Of a stretch of DNA of 64,000 nt, positions 1 to 10,001 are shown piece after piece. Source of the stretch: Megalopta genalis (taxonomy: Eukaryota; Arthropoda; Insecta; Hymenoptera; Halictidae). The position numbers were made by a program, and so were the translations under genes. The notes beneath the pieces were generated by a model, which made no database searches, was not told the DNA's origin, and saw only the letters and a list, made by a program, of their open reading frames with translations. How positions within the stretch are numbered: the first letter of the stretch is position 1; each line of letters begins with the position of its first letter. The stretch covers positions 11,079,962-11,143,961 of the forward strand of contig NC_135021.1 in the NCBI RefSeq assembly GCF_051020955.1, given 5' to 3'.

Positions 1-236
1 TGTTCGCTTAATTGTATACGCTCAATTTTGTGGCAACGAAATAAGAGTATTTTTACGTTTAATGTTAAATATAGATAAATAGTTCATTTTATTAAATCTT
101 CTTTCAAAATTTTCTATTGAAATATCCACATAAAGTATATATTATGTTTTTATTTCTGAAAATGTCCGTTTTTGTTTATTTTCCCGTTAATCATCATTGC
201 CGACTTAGGTGTAAGCACAATTTTGTGTGAGTAACT
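1..236. mobile_element. Right-end fragment of a Tc1-like element
   Basis: This stretch matches the right terminal repeat of the Tc1-like element at 45661-47407. It has an inner copy of the CGCTCAATTTTGTG motif near 18-31, a weaker outer copy near 214-228 (AGCACAATTTTGTG), and the shared AATAAGAGTATTTTTACG block just inside. No transposase is present. The element either begins before the window or survives as a solo end. The motif spacing of about 195 bp equals that of the left repeat of the fuller copy, which supports the assignment. Confidence 0.75.
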
Positions 237-370
237 GTGGTTGGACAGTAATCGATTATTTTGTGATTAATTTTGTGATTACGAAAAACAATCGCAGTAG
301 TCGTGTTCATCGGTCAATCAATTGTTAGTAGAATAACTTAGTTAATAGAATAAATTAAGCGTGATTATTA

Positions 371-567
371 GACTGCAGATTTTATGAATTTATGATAAAA
401 ATAAATAAGTCAAATATAAAACTGTAAGGTGTCATTAGAAGAATTTGAGGATATTGTTACATTATTTTCAATTTATTAGAATTATTAAATGAAGAAATAT
501 TTTCAACTAATTTATGTTTATTTCGATTAACTAAAACAATTTTTATTTTGCATAAAGATCCGCAGTC
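371..567. mobile_element. GACTGC-type MITE, TA target
   Basis: A 197-bp AT-rich element runs from GACTGCAGATTTTATG to CATAAAGATCCGCAGTC. The ends form an imperfect inverted repeat and both are flanked by TA. It has no coding capacity. The interior (AAAACTG, ATTAGAAGAATTT, GGATATT) is shared with 9822-9999. The TA target suggests mobilisation by a Tc1/mariner-type transposase, which is inference. At least two other near-complete copies and several single ends lie in the window. Confidence 0.7.
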
Positions 568-600
568 TAACGATTATATTTGGTAATTTGCAATTGTTAA

Positions 601-690
601 CACTAGAATTACGGAGCACTGAAAGCAGCTGCCTTCTTATTAGTTTGTAAAAGTAACAATAAGATATTTATTCTGATTTTTAACTTCTAC
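601..690. mobile_element. Solo left end of a TTAA element (CACTAG family)
   Basis: TTAA at 597-600 is followed by CACTAGAATTACGGAGCACT and AAAGCAGCTG. The same start occurs at 31672, and its reverse complement lies near 40806-40857. The MITE at 27445-27738 has closely related ends. No partner end with CTAGTG plus TTAA is found nearby, so this is probably a truncated copy. The right limit is approximate. Confidence 0.5.
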
Positions 691-859
691 GTTGTCGTAA
701 TATTTGCAGCAAATTCTCTCTTTCATTAATAATCTCAGTATCTATCTTCGGTGCCATTAAATACGCTCATTAATTTTTCTGCTGTCAAAAATTGCACATG
801 CTCACTTTTTCCCCTAAACGCATGAATCCACGGTTTAGCGATTACGTCTACACCATTTT

Positions 860-1010
860 TATTTATTTATCTACCTATCTATCTATCTATCTATTTACCT
901 ATTTATTTGTTTATTTATTTGTCTAGTTATTTATTTATCTATCTATCATTCGATCTATTTATTTATCTATTTATTTGTCTAGTTATTTATTTATTTATTT
1001 ATTTATTTGG
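860..1010. repeat. Degenerate ATTT/ATCT tetranucleotide microsatellite
   Basis: Interrupted runs of ATTT and ATCT with occasional GTCT make up about 150 bp. It is not coding. Confidence 0.9.
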
Positions 1011-1622
1011 CGATTTCATCGGGAAAACCCTTGATTAGACAAGACAAAGAAGTGGAATTATTAAAAGAATTAGTAGATTTATAAATCAGCAATTATGTTT
1101 ACACAATTTTGATTCAAAGCATATTGTAAAATACAGAATATCTCGCAGATTAAAAAAATGACGCGAAACGTATAAAAAATGTACTTCAAAGATGAAATCG
1201 CAATTGAAACGTTTGCAACACAGCCGAATGGTATCCAGAACGACGCAACGCCATCAGGCCAGCCTCATTTCGGCTCATTAATGTAGATTGTCTTCCGAGT
1301 ACCTGCAATTAAATCATAATCCACGGTGTTGGACGCGTTGCAATCTCTGCGAAGGCCAGCGGCGCCGCTCAAGGAGACAATGTTGGTCACGGAACAATCG
1401 GCAAACCGCAAATTAACAAGACCCGTAAACTGTACTTAAATGTTCAAGGTGCCATCCAGGATCGCGGGATGGCTCGCATCTCCTACGGATCCGATCGTTT
1501 CGTTGCGTAATATTTAATTAGAACCGAGACAGGTCGGACGATGTCGCGTGGAGAACCGGAAACTGGTTTATGCCAACGGGTGTGATTTTTTGTTCGAACT
1601 CTTTTAGTCGATTCGCTTTTAC
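1011..1622. other. Unique stretch without recognised gene
   Basis: Mixed-composition DNA with a slightly GC-richer part around 1230-1560. No open frame with a recognisable motif, no tandem array and no paired inverted ends were seen. Confidence 0.6.
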
Positions 1623-1694
1623 TATTGGGTTGGCAACTAAGTAATTGCCGATTTGTTCAATGAAATACAAAATTCTTTTTACTTGGAACGAAGA

Positions 1695-2057
1695 TTAATT
1701 TGTAATGTATTTTCCATTTTGTTCGATGACCTTTTGCCATCCCTCCGACAACTCGAAAATTCCACGCTCGTAGAAAGTCTGATCCTTTTCGGCCAAAAAC
1801 TGAGTTAAGTGAGATTTTACAGCGTCATCATCGTTCAAAGTTTTACCACGAAGGGAGTTGTCCAGGGATCGAAATAAGTGGTAATCCGATGGCGCGAGAT
1901 CAGGGCTACATAGTGGGTGTAACATCAATTCCCAACCAATGTCCATCAATATTTGCCGAGTGGACAAAGACGTGAGCGGCCTAGCATTGTCCTGCTGGAA
2001 AATGACACCTTTACGATTGACCAATTCTGGTCGCTTTTCCTTGACCGCTGCATTCAA
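1695..2057 (-). pseudogene. Mariner transposase C-terminal fragment
   Basis: The open frame has 120 codons and ends at the natural stop close to the TIR. It carries two of the three catalytic aspartates: the Asp of QQDNARP near residue 23, and the last Asp of SPDLAPSD near residue 58. The spacing of 34 residues is that of mariner DD34D enzymes. The N-terminal two thirds, with the helix-turn-helix and first Asp, are missing, so it cannot be active. The usual His after NARP is Leu here, unlike the other two copies. Confidence 0.92.
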
Positions 2058-2170
2058 TTTGTCCAGTTGCTAACATTCGCGGATAATAAAAAATAACATA
2101 ATAATAATAATAATAATAATTTTATAATATAACATTTACGGATATCATAAAAATGGGAGTGAGAGACATC

Positions 2171-2479
2171 TATTGGAAATGGGTAGATAAATAAAAGTAA
2201 GACGCAGTGAATTAAACTTATCCCTTTTAGTTTATTAATTTGATGTACGAGGAAGGACCGTCTTTACTCTCCTGATTGCTCCAGGAGACTGAAGACTATT
2301 CACAAAGACGAAACCAAAAACGTCACCTAAAGACAAAGAGCACTCTGTTCTATATACATATGAAATCATTGTTTATCTAATGGTACTCTGGCGAGACTCT
2401 CGGCGTCGATTCGTTTTTGTAACTTATATGCTAGAAGGAAAAACTTCTGAGTATTCAAAAGAGAGAAAATAATCCAATA
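2171..2479 (-). mobile_element. 309-bp solo-LTR-like element, copy 1
   Basis: It runs from TATTGGA to TCCAATA, a 7-bp inverted repeat, and is flanked by ACATC on both sides (2166-2170 and 2480-2484). It sits inside mariner copy 1; copy 2 of that mariner shows the empty site. On the minus strand there is a TATA-like TATGTATATAG followed by an AATAAA, as in an LTR. A 5-bp duplication and ends like TGTTGGA...TCCAACA with a single change would fit a Copia-type solo LTR, but no internal retrotransposon is present. A DNA MITE remains possible. Confidence 0.7.
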
Positions 2480-2839
2480 ACATCTATAACTGAACTCGGC
2501 AATTACTTAGTTGCCAACCCAATAGAACGAATGCAGCGAATATCAGCGAATTTATTTATTTAATTCGGCAAAAACACAGTGTAAATTGTGTCGGACGATT
2601 TGACAGTCGCGGAAAGAATCGACGTTGTTGCCATCAGAGTTTTATCATTTCCAATAATTTTGTTAATACAATTATATTGGACACAGAGAGTGACGATTAA
2701 AAAGTGAAGATTTTTAGATTAAAGCTGAAATGTTGCGAAATAAAGAAAAAATACGGAAAAATAGTGACAATTAACGTTCTTTCTTAGAACTCTATTATTC
2801 GATTCGCTTTTAGTAGAACCCATCGAAGCAATACATATA

Positions 2840-3298
2840 CAGCGACACAGAAAAGTGTACGTACACCTTTCAAAACGCAGTAACTTTTTTAAAACTGGAC
2901 TAAGTGATCTGAATGTTTTTTTTTACGATAGCGAGACTAAAATGCTTTTCTCAAATTTTGCTATTACTTGGAATGACAAAAAGAAAATAAGAACTCTTGT
3001 TTTTCAACTCTTTTATCTGAGCCTATAACGAAAATTTAAAAGAATTATTTTCAATTTAAAAATTTTTTTAAAAATGTTTCAAATTTTTGTTACAGGCTCA
3101 GATAAGAAAGTTGAAAAAACGAGAATTTCTTACATCTTTTTATCATTCCAAGTAATAGCGAAATTTAAAAAATGCAATTTAGCCATCGACAAGTAGACTA
3201 GTGCCTCTATCGTATAAAAAAAATTCAAGTTAATTTAGTTGAGTTTTAAAACAGTTACTACGTTTTAGAAAATGTACGAACACTTTCTTGGACCACTG
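2840..3298. mobile_element. Palindromic TA-flanked element (CAGTGGTCC family)
   Basis: The two halves are inverted copies of about 200 bp. The right end read inward is CAGTGGTCCAAGAAAGTGTT and the left end is CAGCGACACAGAAAAGTGTA. TA flanks both ends. Both arms contain ACTTGGAATGA and GAGCCTRTAACRAAAATTT. There is no coding sequence. It is probably a non-autonomous, foldback-like Tc1/mariner derivative. Truncated relatives lie at 7860-8022, 24660-24740 and 45398-45660. Confidence 0.75.
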
Positions 3299-3397
3299 TA
3301 AAGTGAAAATAATTATATATTCACAAAGTCAATTATAATCCGTAAGAAAATCAATGACTCGCTTTTACTATCGTTATTACTACTATCATTATGATAT

Positions 3398-3633
3398 GAG
3401 CCGTTTATTTTGAAAGTGACATAAGTCACTTTGTTTTTAAGTCGATATATTTAAGGGTTTGCGTTTTAACACGTTTAAAAATGTGGATGCTAACTTTCGA
3501 GAAGATTTACTTGTATTTGTTATCTCAGGATACTGATATCTTTCTCAGTATAAATAATTTCGTATAAACATTAAAAAATCACCACTTTTCATTACGGTAA
3601 AGTGACTTATGCCACTTCCAAAATAAACGGCTC
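3398..3633. mobile_element. 236-bp MITE with 35-bp TIR, 4-bp target duplication
   Basis: The ends are GAGCCGTTTATTTTGAAAGT and its near-perfect reverse complement, extending to about 35 bp. The flanks are ATAT on both sides. Two other copies (22954-23503 and 39413-39648) have the same net length of 236 bp and flanks ATTC/ATTT and AGTT/AGTT, so the target duplication is 4 bp. It has no coding capacity. A 4-bp duplication excludes the TA and TTAA families; Chapaev or Sola would fit, which is inference. Confidence 0.88.
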
Positions 3634-4663
3634 ATATTCAGAAAATTCATTCGATGTTCATTGCATGAAATACAAAATCGTGGTCGTCGCACACGTGTGG
3701 CGCGGAGGTAGCGGACGCGTTAATGTTAGTACTTTGACAGCGTCGTTCGAAGATCGTATCGTACTGGAAATTGAGATGATGAAACGTCGGACGCGTGTAG
3801 GAAATCCCGTCTTAAGAAGGACGGCGGCGGAAGAAAAACGAAAGCCGCCGCTCGGAATCGATAGGAGGTCGATGTACTTATACCTGTTCGGAGAGCGTGT
3901 CCATCTATCTGCGAATCTGAACCTGCGGCGGACCTCTCTTCAGCCCGTTGTCGATAAATCACCGGTGCCGTTATTAAAGGACCTCGAGGATCAGAGACAA
4001 AGAGGTGTACGAGACTGGGAAGGACGTAAAACGGAGCAAAAGAGAGTAAGAGAAAGAAAAAAGAGAGAGAGGTGTTCGATGGCCGAGAGAAACGGCGATG
4101 AACAACGACGGAAGTGAACAAGGATCCTAGATTGGACAATGGGAGTGTGGTCAACATGATTTTCCATTTAATCACGATTAGAATATTTATACCGGCGTTG
4201 TCGCGAACGTAATTTTTTTAATTCGGCCACGCCGTCGAATTCCCGCGGCAAACGCGACCGCTTTTGTCTCGGATAACGGAGGCTGCCGGCGAAACGAGGC
4301 GCGAAGAGACTCCGCTCGTGGTTCGCGATGACACGCGGTGGGACGAATCGCGATTCTAGCAAATCAAAATTCAAGTTTTCATGACGGCTGTTCTATAAAA
4401 TGACGAAAACATGTTGGATTAAGGGGTGGTAGTTAATCGAACGAAAGCGATGTCTGCATTCCGACTTTTCTGCGTGAGCTTTTGCTTTAAGCTTCTGATT
4501 TTCAGAATGAATTGATAAATAATTGACGAAATGCAGATCCAAGGCGCCTCGCGCGCGCGCGCGCGCTTTCTTTAAACATCGTCGGAACATATTTGACATT
4601 TGATGTATGTTTGATGTTTCTGTTCTATAATATTATATAATATATATATTAATATATACTGTA
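3634..4663. other. Unique, partly GC-rich stretch
   Basis: A GC-rich block spans about 3660-4370, purine-rich on the plus strand around 4010-4110. A short CG dinucleotide run lies at 4549-4566. Frames open here on both strands lack recognisable domains, and the 171-codon plus frame begins inside the TIR of the preceding MITE. I see no gene. Confidence 0.55.
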
Positions 4664-4670
4664 TTGTTTT

Positions 4671-4945
4671 GTATTATATTATATTATATTATATTATATT
4701 ATATTATATTATATTATATTATATTATATTATATTATATTATATTATATTATATTATATTATATTATATTATATTATATTATATTATATTATATTATATT
4801 ATATTATATTATATTATATTATATTATATTATATTACATTATATTATATTATATTATATTATATTATATTATATTATATTATATTATATTATATTACATT
4901 ATATTATATTACATTATATTATATTATATTATATTATATTATATT
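4671..4945. repeat. ATATT pentanucleotide microsatellite, about 55 units
   Basis: About 275 bp of uninterrupted 5-bp units with only three single-base variants (ATTACATT near 4831, 4891 and 4911). The unit length keeps all frames open, which creates apparent Tyr/Ile/Leu repeat proteins. These are not genes. Confidence 0.98.
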
Positions 4946-5370
4946 TATGTATCTATTTATTTACTCACGCTTTAAACCAGATGGTTTATTTAGCAAATGC
5001 AGGGTTGTTACATGTGCATATGTTCGATACTAGTTTCATATATTTTTACGGAACATCGTTTAAGAAAATTATAAATAATTCGCAGTTTCAATTCCGCAAG
5101 AACTAGGTCTGATAAAGAGAGCAAAGGTCGCGCCTGCTAGTTATCGAACACAAAGAAGAACATACAATCAGTGTACAAAGTATTCGTAAATCTTTCAAAA
5201 CTCGTCTATAATCGAACCAAACGGTCTAAAATCTCTCGAGATGTTAACACTAACAGTACCATAGCCGATCAAATGACTGGTTCGACAATTTCTATTTCAC
5301 AGTTACCGAACTTCCGAACGACACTTCCACCGTGGAAACCGTTGAACGAATTTATTCACCCGAACAGATA
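4946..5370. other. Unique stretch
   Basis: AT-rich unique DNA between the pentanucleotide array and the nested TTAA elements. Short frames up to 67 codons have no recognisable motif. Confidence 0.55.
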
Positions 5371-5374
5371 TTAA

Positions 5375-6086
5375 CCCTTTCGCTGCGAACAGCGCCTTTT
5401 GGCGCTCGGCTGTAGACACTTACTCTCAGCGGACAGCGCCTTCTGACGCTCGATTATTAAATTTTGTTATAATATATTATATTAATTGTCTATATTATTT
5501 AACACTTTATCGTCCGGTCGTGGTTGAGGCTGCCACTCAGTAAGGACTGGCTTAGTCGCGCGCGCATTTGCTCCCAGTACCGGCTAAATTTTCGCTATTC
5601 ATTGTGTTGTGCTTATTCCTTTAAAAATAATAATAAATAATAATATAATTATTATAATTATAATTCATAAGGATATGGGGAGGTCAGCATACAGGAGGTC
5701 AGCTACTAACAAAACAGTAAAGAAGCGAAAACCGTCGATAGCTAAAAGTCGATTAATAGGCTATCGGTCGATAAGCATTGGCAATCGAAAAGCCGATTAA
5801 TAGGCTAGCGATCGATAAACATTGGCAATCGAAAAGCCGATTAATAGGCTAGCGGTCGATAAAGTGTTAAGATTATTAAAAATTTCTAAAATTGTTATTA
5901 TCATCATTATTACTATTATTGTTTGGCTGCCGTGTCGGCCAGTCGCCTCAAAGAAAAGACCAGCAAAATCGGTTTCACGCACCGTCTTACGAGCGTCGCG
6001 CGTATCGCGTCGTTCGTACAGACAATCTACTATCGCGCCGGCTGCTGAGAGAGTAATTCATTTTTAGGCGTTCCGCAGCGAAAGGG
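5375..6086. mobile_element. TTAA-bounded MITE (CCCTTTCGCTGCG family), host of a nested copy
   Basis: The termini CCCTTTCGCTGCGAA and TTCCGCAGCGAAAGGG are inverted and flanked by TTAA at 5371-5374 and 6087-6090. The left subterminal part repeats an AGCGCCTTYTGRCGCTCG motif. Another TTAA element occupies 5503-5866, so the original element was about 344 bp. TTAA duplication is the hallmark of piggyBac-type transposition. No transposase is present. Confidence 0.88.
5503..5866. mobile_element. 364-bp TTAA MITE (CACTTTATCG family), copy 1
   Basis: It runs from CACTTTATCGTCCGGTCG to CGGTCGATAAAGTG with TTAA on both sides (5499-5502, 5867-5870). Inside are a GC-rich left part, an AT-rich middle, and near the right end two to three imperfect 44-bp repeats of a unit around ATTGGCAATCGAAAAGCCGA. 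A small frame at 5675-5800 (41 codons, Lys/Arg-rich, starting MGRSAYRRSA) is conserved in the copy at 24995. It could be a remnant of a parent element's protein or chance. Nested in 5375-6086. Confidence 0.93.
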
Positions 6087-6090
6087 TTAA

Positions 6091-6650
6091 TATAAAAATT
6101 GCAAGATACCTAAATAAATTCAACCTTGTCACTCTTCTAAAGCAACACAAGTCCAGACACAGAGCAACCGGTTCGGTTGGTGTTAAAGAGAATTAGTTTC
6201 ACGAGACAATGCCTAAAAGCTAAACATTCTCGTGTCAGTGGATTTTCTTTCGGTAAAAAGTGTTGTTCCGACAAGAACGCGGTCGGTGAGCGATCCCCGA
6301 GCCGGTCCTCCGATCAGGCCGAATAAGATAATTAGCGGGCCGACGTGTCCAGGTTAACGAGCTCGCCCGAAACCGGAACTTCGGAAGTTTCCGGCGCATA
6401 TCCGCGAGATTAGTTGGCCGCCTCTCGGCTGTCTAATATTAAAACAGCGTATCCGGGAAGCGGAGTCCACGGATGGCGGATGGAGCGTCTTTTTTTTCTC
6501 GACGCGATGCTTATCGCGGAGTAAGGAAATCGAGCTTTCGCCTTTCACGAGGGGGGTCAGCGATGCGGCCGTGCACCGCAACGTCTTTGTGTCCCGCGGC
6601 AAAGATGGCGAACGCTGGAGGGCCGAGGAGAACGAGAGAGAAGAGACGAG
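6091..6650. other. GC-rich unique island
   Basis: Non-repetitive GC-rich DNA, most marked from 6270 to 6650. Frames in it are open mainly because of composition. No motif was recognised. Confidence 0.5.
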
Positions 6651-6651
6651 C

Positions 6652-6652
<1 letters not shown>

Positions 6653-6685
<33 letters not shown>

Positions 6686-6769
6686 AGAAAACGAGAGAGA
6701 CAGAGAGAAAGAGAGAAGAGAACGCGTGTGTGAGAGAGAATGAGAGAGAAAAAGAGAACGAGAGAGAAC

Positions 6770-6804
<35 letters not shown>
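6653..6804. repeat. GT and GA dinucleotide tract
   Basis: A short GT run at 6653-6666 leads into interrupted GA repeats to 6804. On the complementary strand it gives a Ser/Leu-rich pseudo-protein of no significance. Similar GA/CT tracts occur in GC-rich islands at 16539, 44363, 54999 and 61795. Confidence 0.95.
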
Positions 6805-6806
<2 letters not shown>

Positions 6807-7859
6807 CTCGTCGCGATAGCTTGCCACGACGATACGATCTCTCATCAGCAACATGAAGCTAACAAAGCTCGACTCTGCCCATGGTAACCGATAACACAAA
6901 GCGTCGAGAGCACACCGACCCTTCGCTACTTTCGCCGAGCAATTCTGCGCCCTTGCTTCCGTCAAAGGGAACGATTCGACGCTGTTCCGGTGGCCCGTTC
7001 CCATCGGTTTCGGGACTGTATCGGCAGAGATCGTTTGCTAGTTGCCACTATAAACGTTTTCGTTCCATCTGATCCGCGTTAATTCGTCGACCCTGCCAAT
7101 TTCTTGGCGCTGCGGACCCTGTCACTGTCCGACACACCGAAATACAACTTCGCGAGAACCACCGCAGACTGCAACGTTGTTACACTGTTTAACGCTAAAC
7201 CCAACGAGCGCAAATTTAACTGGAATGATTCTCCCCTGCGAAATGAGAAGATCGAATTTATTTGGATTTTGCGCGAACTTTATTCTCAGAGAGGCCGCAA
7301 CAGCTGACTGGTTACATCGAGTGTGAAGAGTTACATCGAGACTTTGGCTTATGGCAGAGTTACGTTCTTCTTTCGATCGAGAGAAGTTACATTTCGGCCC
7401 CAGTTTTTGGCATTACATTTCTGACAAGTTGACGAACTGCGCCGCAGTTCGTTACAGATTTTAGAAACGAGTGACGAAGCTGCTTCTGTTGCGAATAAAT
7501 CGCTGAAGAATAATTTTGCAGAAGAAGCGTATTATATATTTACGTTACGTCTTACGTATTCGGCATAGTTCTTGCGTGCACAGGACTCGTTCCGACGTCA
7601 GTTCGATCGAATGTATTTTTCGTATCGGTTGCAATGCGTCAATGTTATCGACGCACCGCCTATCTTTGTGCGAAAGAAAAACTATCCGTATCGATTGTAC
7701 GAAACGAGAGTTATGTAAACACGCACTTCTTCTCTGAATAATTTCAATAAATTTCAATCTCAAACAGCTGCGAGACGATTGCGTTCTGTTTTACGCTTCG
7801 TTGGACGATTATCGCCATAACTGCATAAAATCCGCAACCTTTTTAATTCTCATTTCATT
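6805..7859. other. Unique stretch, GC-rich to AT-rich
   Basis: Moderately GC-rich to about 7140, then mixed. Around 7313-7345 the phrase GTTACATCGAG occurs twice. No gene was recognised. Confidence 0.5.
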
Positions 7860-8022
7860 GATCTTCCATTGTCGTTCCAAGCGATAGAAAAACGATGAAA
7901 AAAGCATTTTAGTCCAGTAGACTAGTCGCTCTATCGGCAAAAAAAAACATTCAAATCGTTTAGCGCAGTATGGAGAAAATCACTGCGTTTTAAAAGGTGT
8001 ACGAACACGTTTTTGGGTCACT
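7860..8022. mobile_element. Truncated copy of the CAGTGGTCC palindromic family
   Basis: It contains TCGTTCCAAGCGATAG, AGACTAGTCGCTCTATCG and GTGTACGAACACGTTTTTGG, which line up with the right half of 2840-3298. The left half is missing. Confidence 0.6.
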
Positions 8023-8169
8023 ATATTTTCGAAGATGCCTCGTGTCGACTAATTAATCTTTCTGTCGTTCCTAGTGCGACGTTCACTAATTTAATTCGAC
8101 TGCCGGAAATTGATTAATTAAGCGAACGATTTAAATACACTGGTCAAACGGACCCCGCAACCGCAATCC

Positions 8170-8348
8170 GAGGGTGAAAAATTACAGCGTCGTTCGAAAT
8201 CGTTGGAAAAAATGTGGGACGAACCTTTGAGTAAAAAATGTCGCGCCGATGTTCGAAATCATTAGGACACAATGGGGGACAAACCTTTAATTAAAAAATG
8301 ACACGCTAATGTCAAAAATCACCGGAGAAAGTGAGGGACGAACCTTTA
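8170..8348. repeat. About 60-bp tandem repeat, three units plus a split fourth
   Basis: Three units share GGGACGAACCTTT and AAAAAATG. The fourth is interrupted by the TTAA element at 8350 and resumes at 8877 with TTGAAAAATGCCACACC. Confidence 0.75.
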
Positions 8349-8349
8349 A

Positions 8350-8874
8350 CCAGTTAGCTGTGTTTGACGAGTATACTCGTCATAGAGAAGTGGCAATATT
8401 TTGTGTCAGGACGAGTATACTCGTCGTGCGTAAAAAGCAGTGACCATTGGCTATTTAAATTGTAATTTTAGTGAAAACAAAAACATATTCTCAAATGTCA
8501 AGATGTTTAGAATATTTTGAGGCCAGATCAGAATAAAACAAACAAATAAAAAATATGAATAAGATTAGAAAAGGATCACGATATTAGTGTTCGACGTGCA
8601 AAGTGCCATTATGTATATGTATATGTTTTAACTTTTACAAGTATTTGATTTTTCCTGCGTTTTTCGGTTATTACGTATGCAGTATACGTTAATGTTAAGT
8701 GAATAAGTAAATATTAGTAATAAAATTGTTAATATTATCAAATAAAACCAGCTTTTTGATCCAATATTTTAACAGCGACACTTACTCTGTGTTCGACGAG
8801 CATACTCGTCATCGCTTGATTCTCGCGACACATATAGGTGCGCGCTCTGAAAAGAAGGCGTCACAGCTAACCGG
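8350..8874. mobile_element. 525-bp TTAA MITE (CCAGTTAGCTGTG family)
   Basis: The ends CCAGTTAGCTGTG and CACAGCTAACCGG are inverted, flanked by TTAA at 8346-8349 and 8875-8878. GACGAGTATACTCGTC, a perfect 16-bp palindrome, lies near the left end, a near copy follows at about 8409, and a variant lies near the right end (about 8798), so the subterminal regions are also inverted. There is no coding capacity. Confidence 0.88.
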
Positions 8875-8878
8875 TTAA

Positions 8879-9610
8879 TTGAAAAATGCCACACCTTCGC
8901 CACACTTCGGGATCGTTAAACGAGACCATTATTCGGCCACAGCGCGTCGAGCCTCCGGTTCGCCTAATCGGCGCGGCACAGCTCGAGCAAAAGCGGCTAA
9001 CAATAAGTGACGCATATATTCGGCGCTTCTTCCGGAGAAATCGCGGTTAATTCGGACGTTCACGGCCGTGCGATCGGGCCCAGAAAAGACAAACAAAGAG
9101 GTCAGTTCGGCGCGCGGGGAAAAAAAATGCTCGCGAGATGATTCATCGGGAGCCGCGAGTCGCGAGCGAGCAAAAGCTGGCGAGCGGGAGCCTCTTTCGA
9201 GCCGCGCGCGATTGTCGTCAATTTCGGGCTCCTCCGTTAGGTGTGGTAACAATAAACGAGGCTCGTGCAACGAATGCATAAAACGCTTCGACTCGACGTT
9301 TCTTTCGCTCGTAAACTACTGTGCGGCGACGAACGGAGGGATCGCGACGCGGACGCGCGCGCGCGTGTGTATATGTGCCGGCGTGTATTCGCGGACTCGC
9401 TCGCGGAACGCTGAATAACAAGAATTTTCTCGGAACAACGCGCCGGGCGATTAAAACCGCGCTTTCGAGAAGTGGAAAGTCGGTGGAAATTGACAATTGG
9501 AGGACCTCCATGCTTCCGGTCGATTTTATTCTGCGAATGTTCGATGTTCTGGCGAGTTCGAGAGACAATCGAGGATCGAGTTGCCAGAAACTTGTGGAGT
9601 ACACAATTCT
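8879..9610. other. GC-rich unique island
   Basis: Roughly 8930-9480 is very GC-rich and full of CpG. Open frames on both strands overlap and have no domain or signal. It includes a short CG/GT run near 9356-9370. Confidence 0.5.
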
Positions 9611-9613
9611 ACA

Positions 9614-9812
9614 CTAATATTCGATATAATATTCGATATAATATTCTATATAATATTCGATATAATATTCGATGTAATATTCGATGTAATATTCAATATA
9701 ATATCCGATGTAATATTCAATATAATATTCTATATAATATTCGATATAATGTTTTATATAATATTCTAATAATATCTAATAATATTCTATATAATATTCT
9801 ATACAACATCCT
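9614..9812. repeat. 12-bp minisatellite (ATATTCGATATA)
   Basis: About 16 units of a 12-bp AT-rich sequence with CGATAT/CTATAT variants. Scattered related units continue near 10008-10030. Confidence 0.92.
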
Positions 9813-9821
9813 AATAATTAT

Positions 9822-9999
9822 ACTGCCGATTTTATGCATTTATGACAAAAATTCATAGACCGAATACAAAACTGAAGATACATTAGAAGAATTTAAGGAT
9901 ATTATTACATCACTTACAAATTATTACGACATTTTCATTCAACCTATGTTTCTTGCAATTAACCCAGATAATTTTTATTTTGCATAAAGATCCACAGTC
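9822..9999. mobile_element. GACTGC-type MITE, second copy
   Basis: It begins CTGCCGATTTTATGCATTTA and ends GCATAAAGATCCACAGTC followed by TA. The interior matches 371-567. It is inserted at the edge of the 12-bp minisatellite. Confidence 0.65.
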
Positions 10000-10001
10000 T
10001 A

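Larger units (their letters stand above)
1625..2522 (-). mobile_element. Internally deleted mariner element, copy 1
   Basis: The ends are perfect inverted repeats of at least 24 bp starting TTGGGTTGGCAACTAAGTAA, flanked by TA at 1623-1624 and 2523-2524. Without its 309-bp insert and 5-bp duplication the element is about 584 bp, less than half the usual 1.3 kb. Only the C-terminal transposase third remains, on the minus strand. The deletion joins GTCCAGTT to GCTAACATTC, and copy 3 has the same join. The TIR resembles that of the mellifera-type mariners, which is recollection rather than a search result. Confidence 0.93.

Noticed and set aside
2171..2479. 309-bp insert as a tRNA-derived SINE
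   Set aside because: No A/B boxes and no 3' tail; inverted 7-bp ends with a 5-bp duplication fit an LTR or DNA element better.
4664..5106. Two frames coding for repeated Tyr/Ile/Leu peptides
   Set aside because: They lie almost wholly in the ATATT array; the 5-bp unit keeps every frame open.
6354..7004. 216-codon minus frame
   Set aside because: The centre is a GA/CT dinucleotide tract and the flanks are GC-rich with few stops; no domain or start context supports it.
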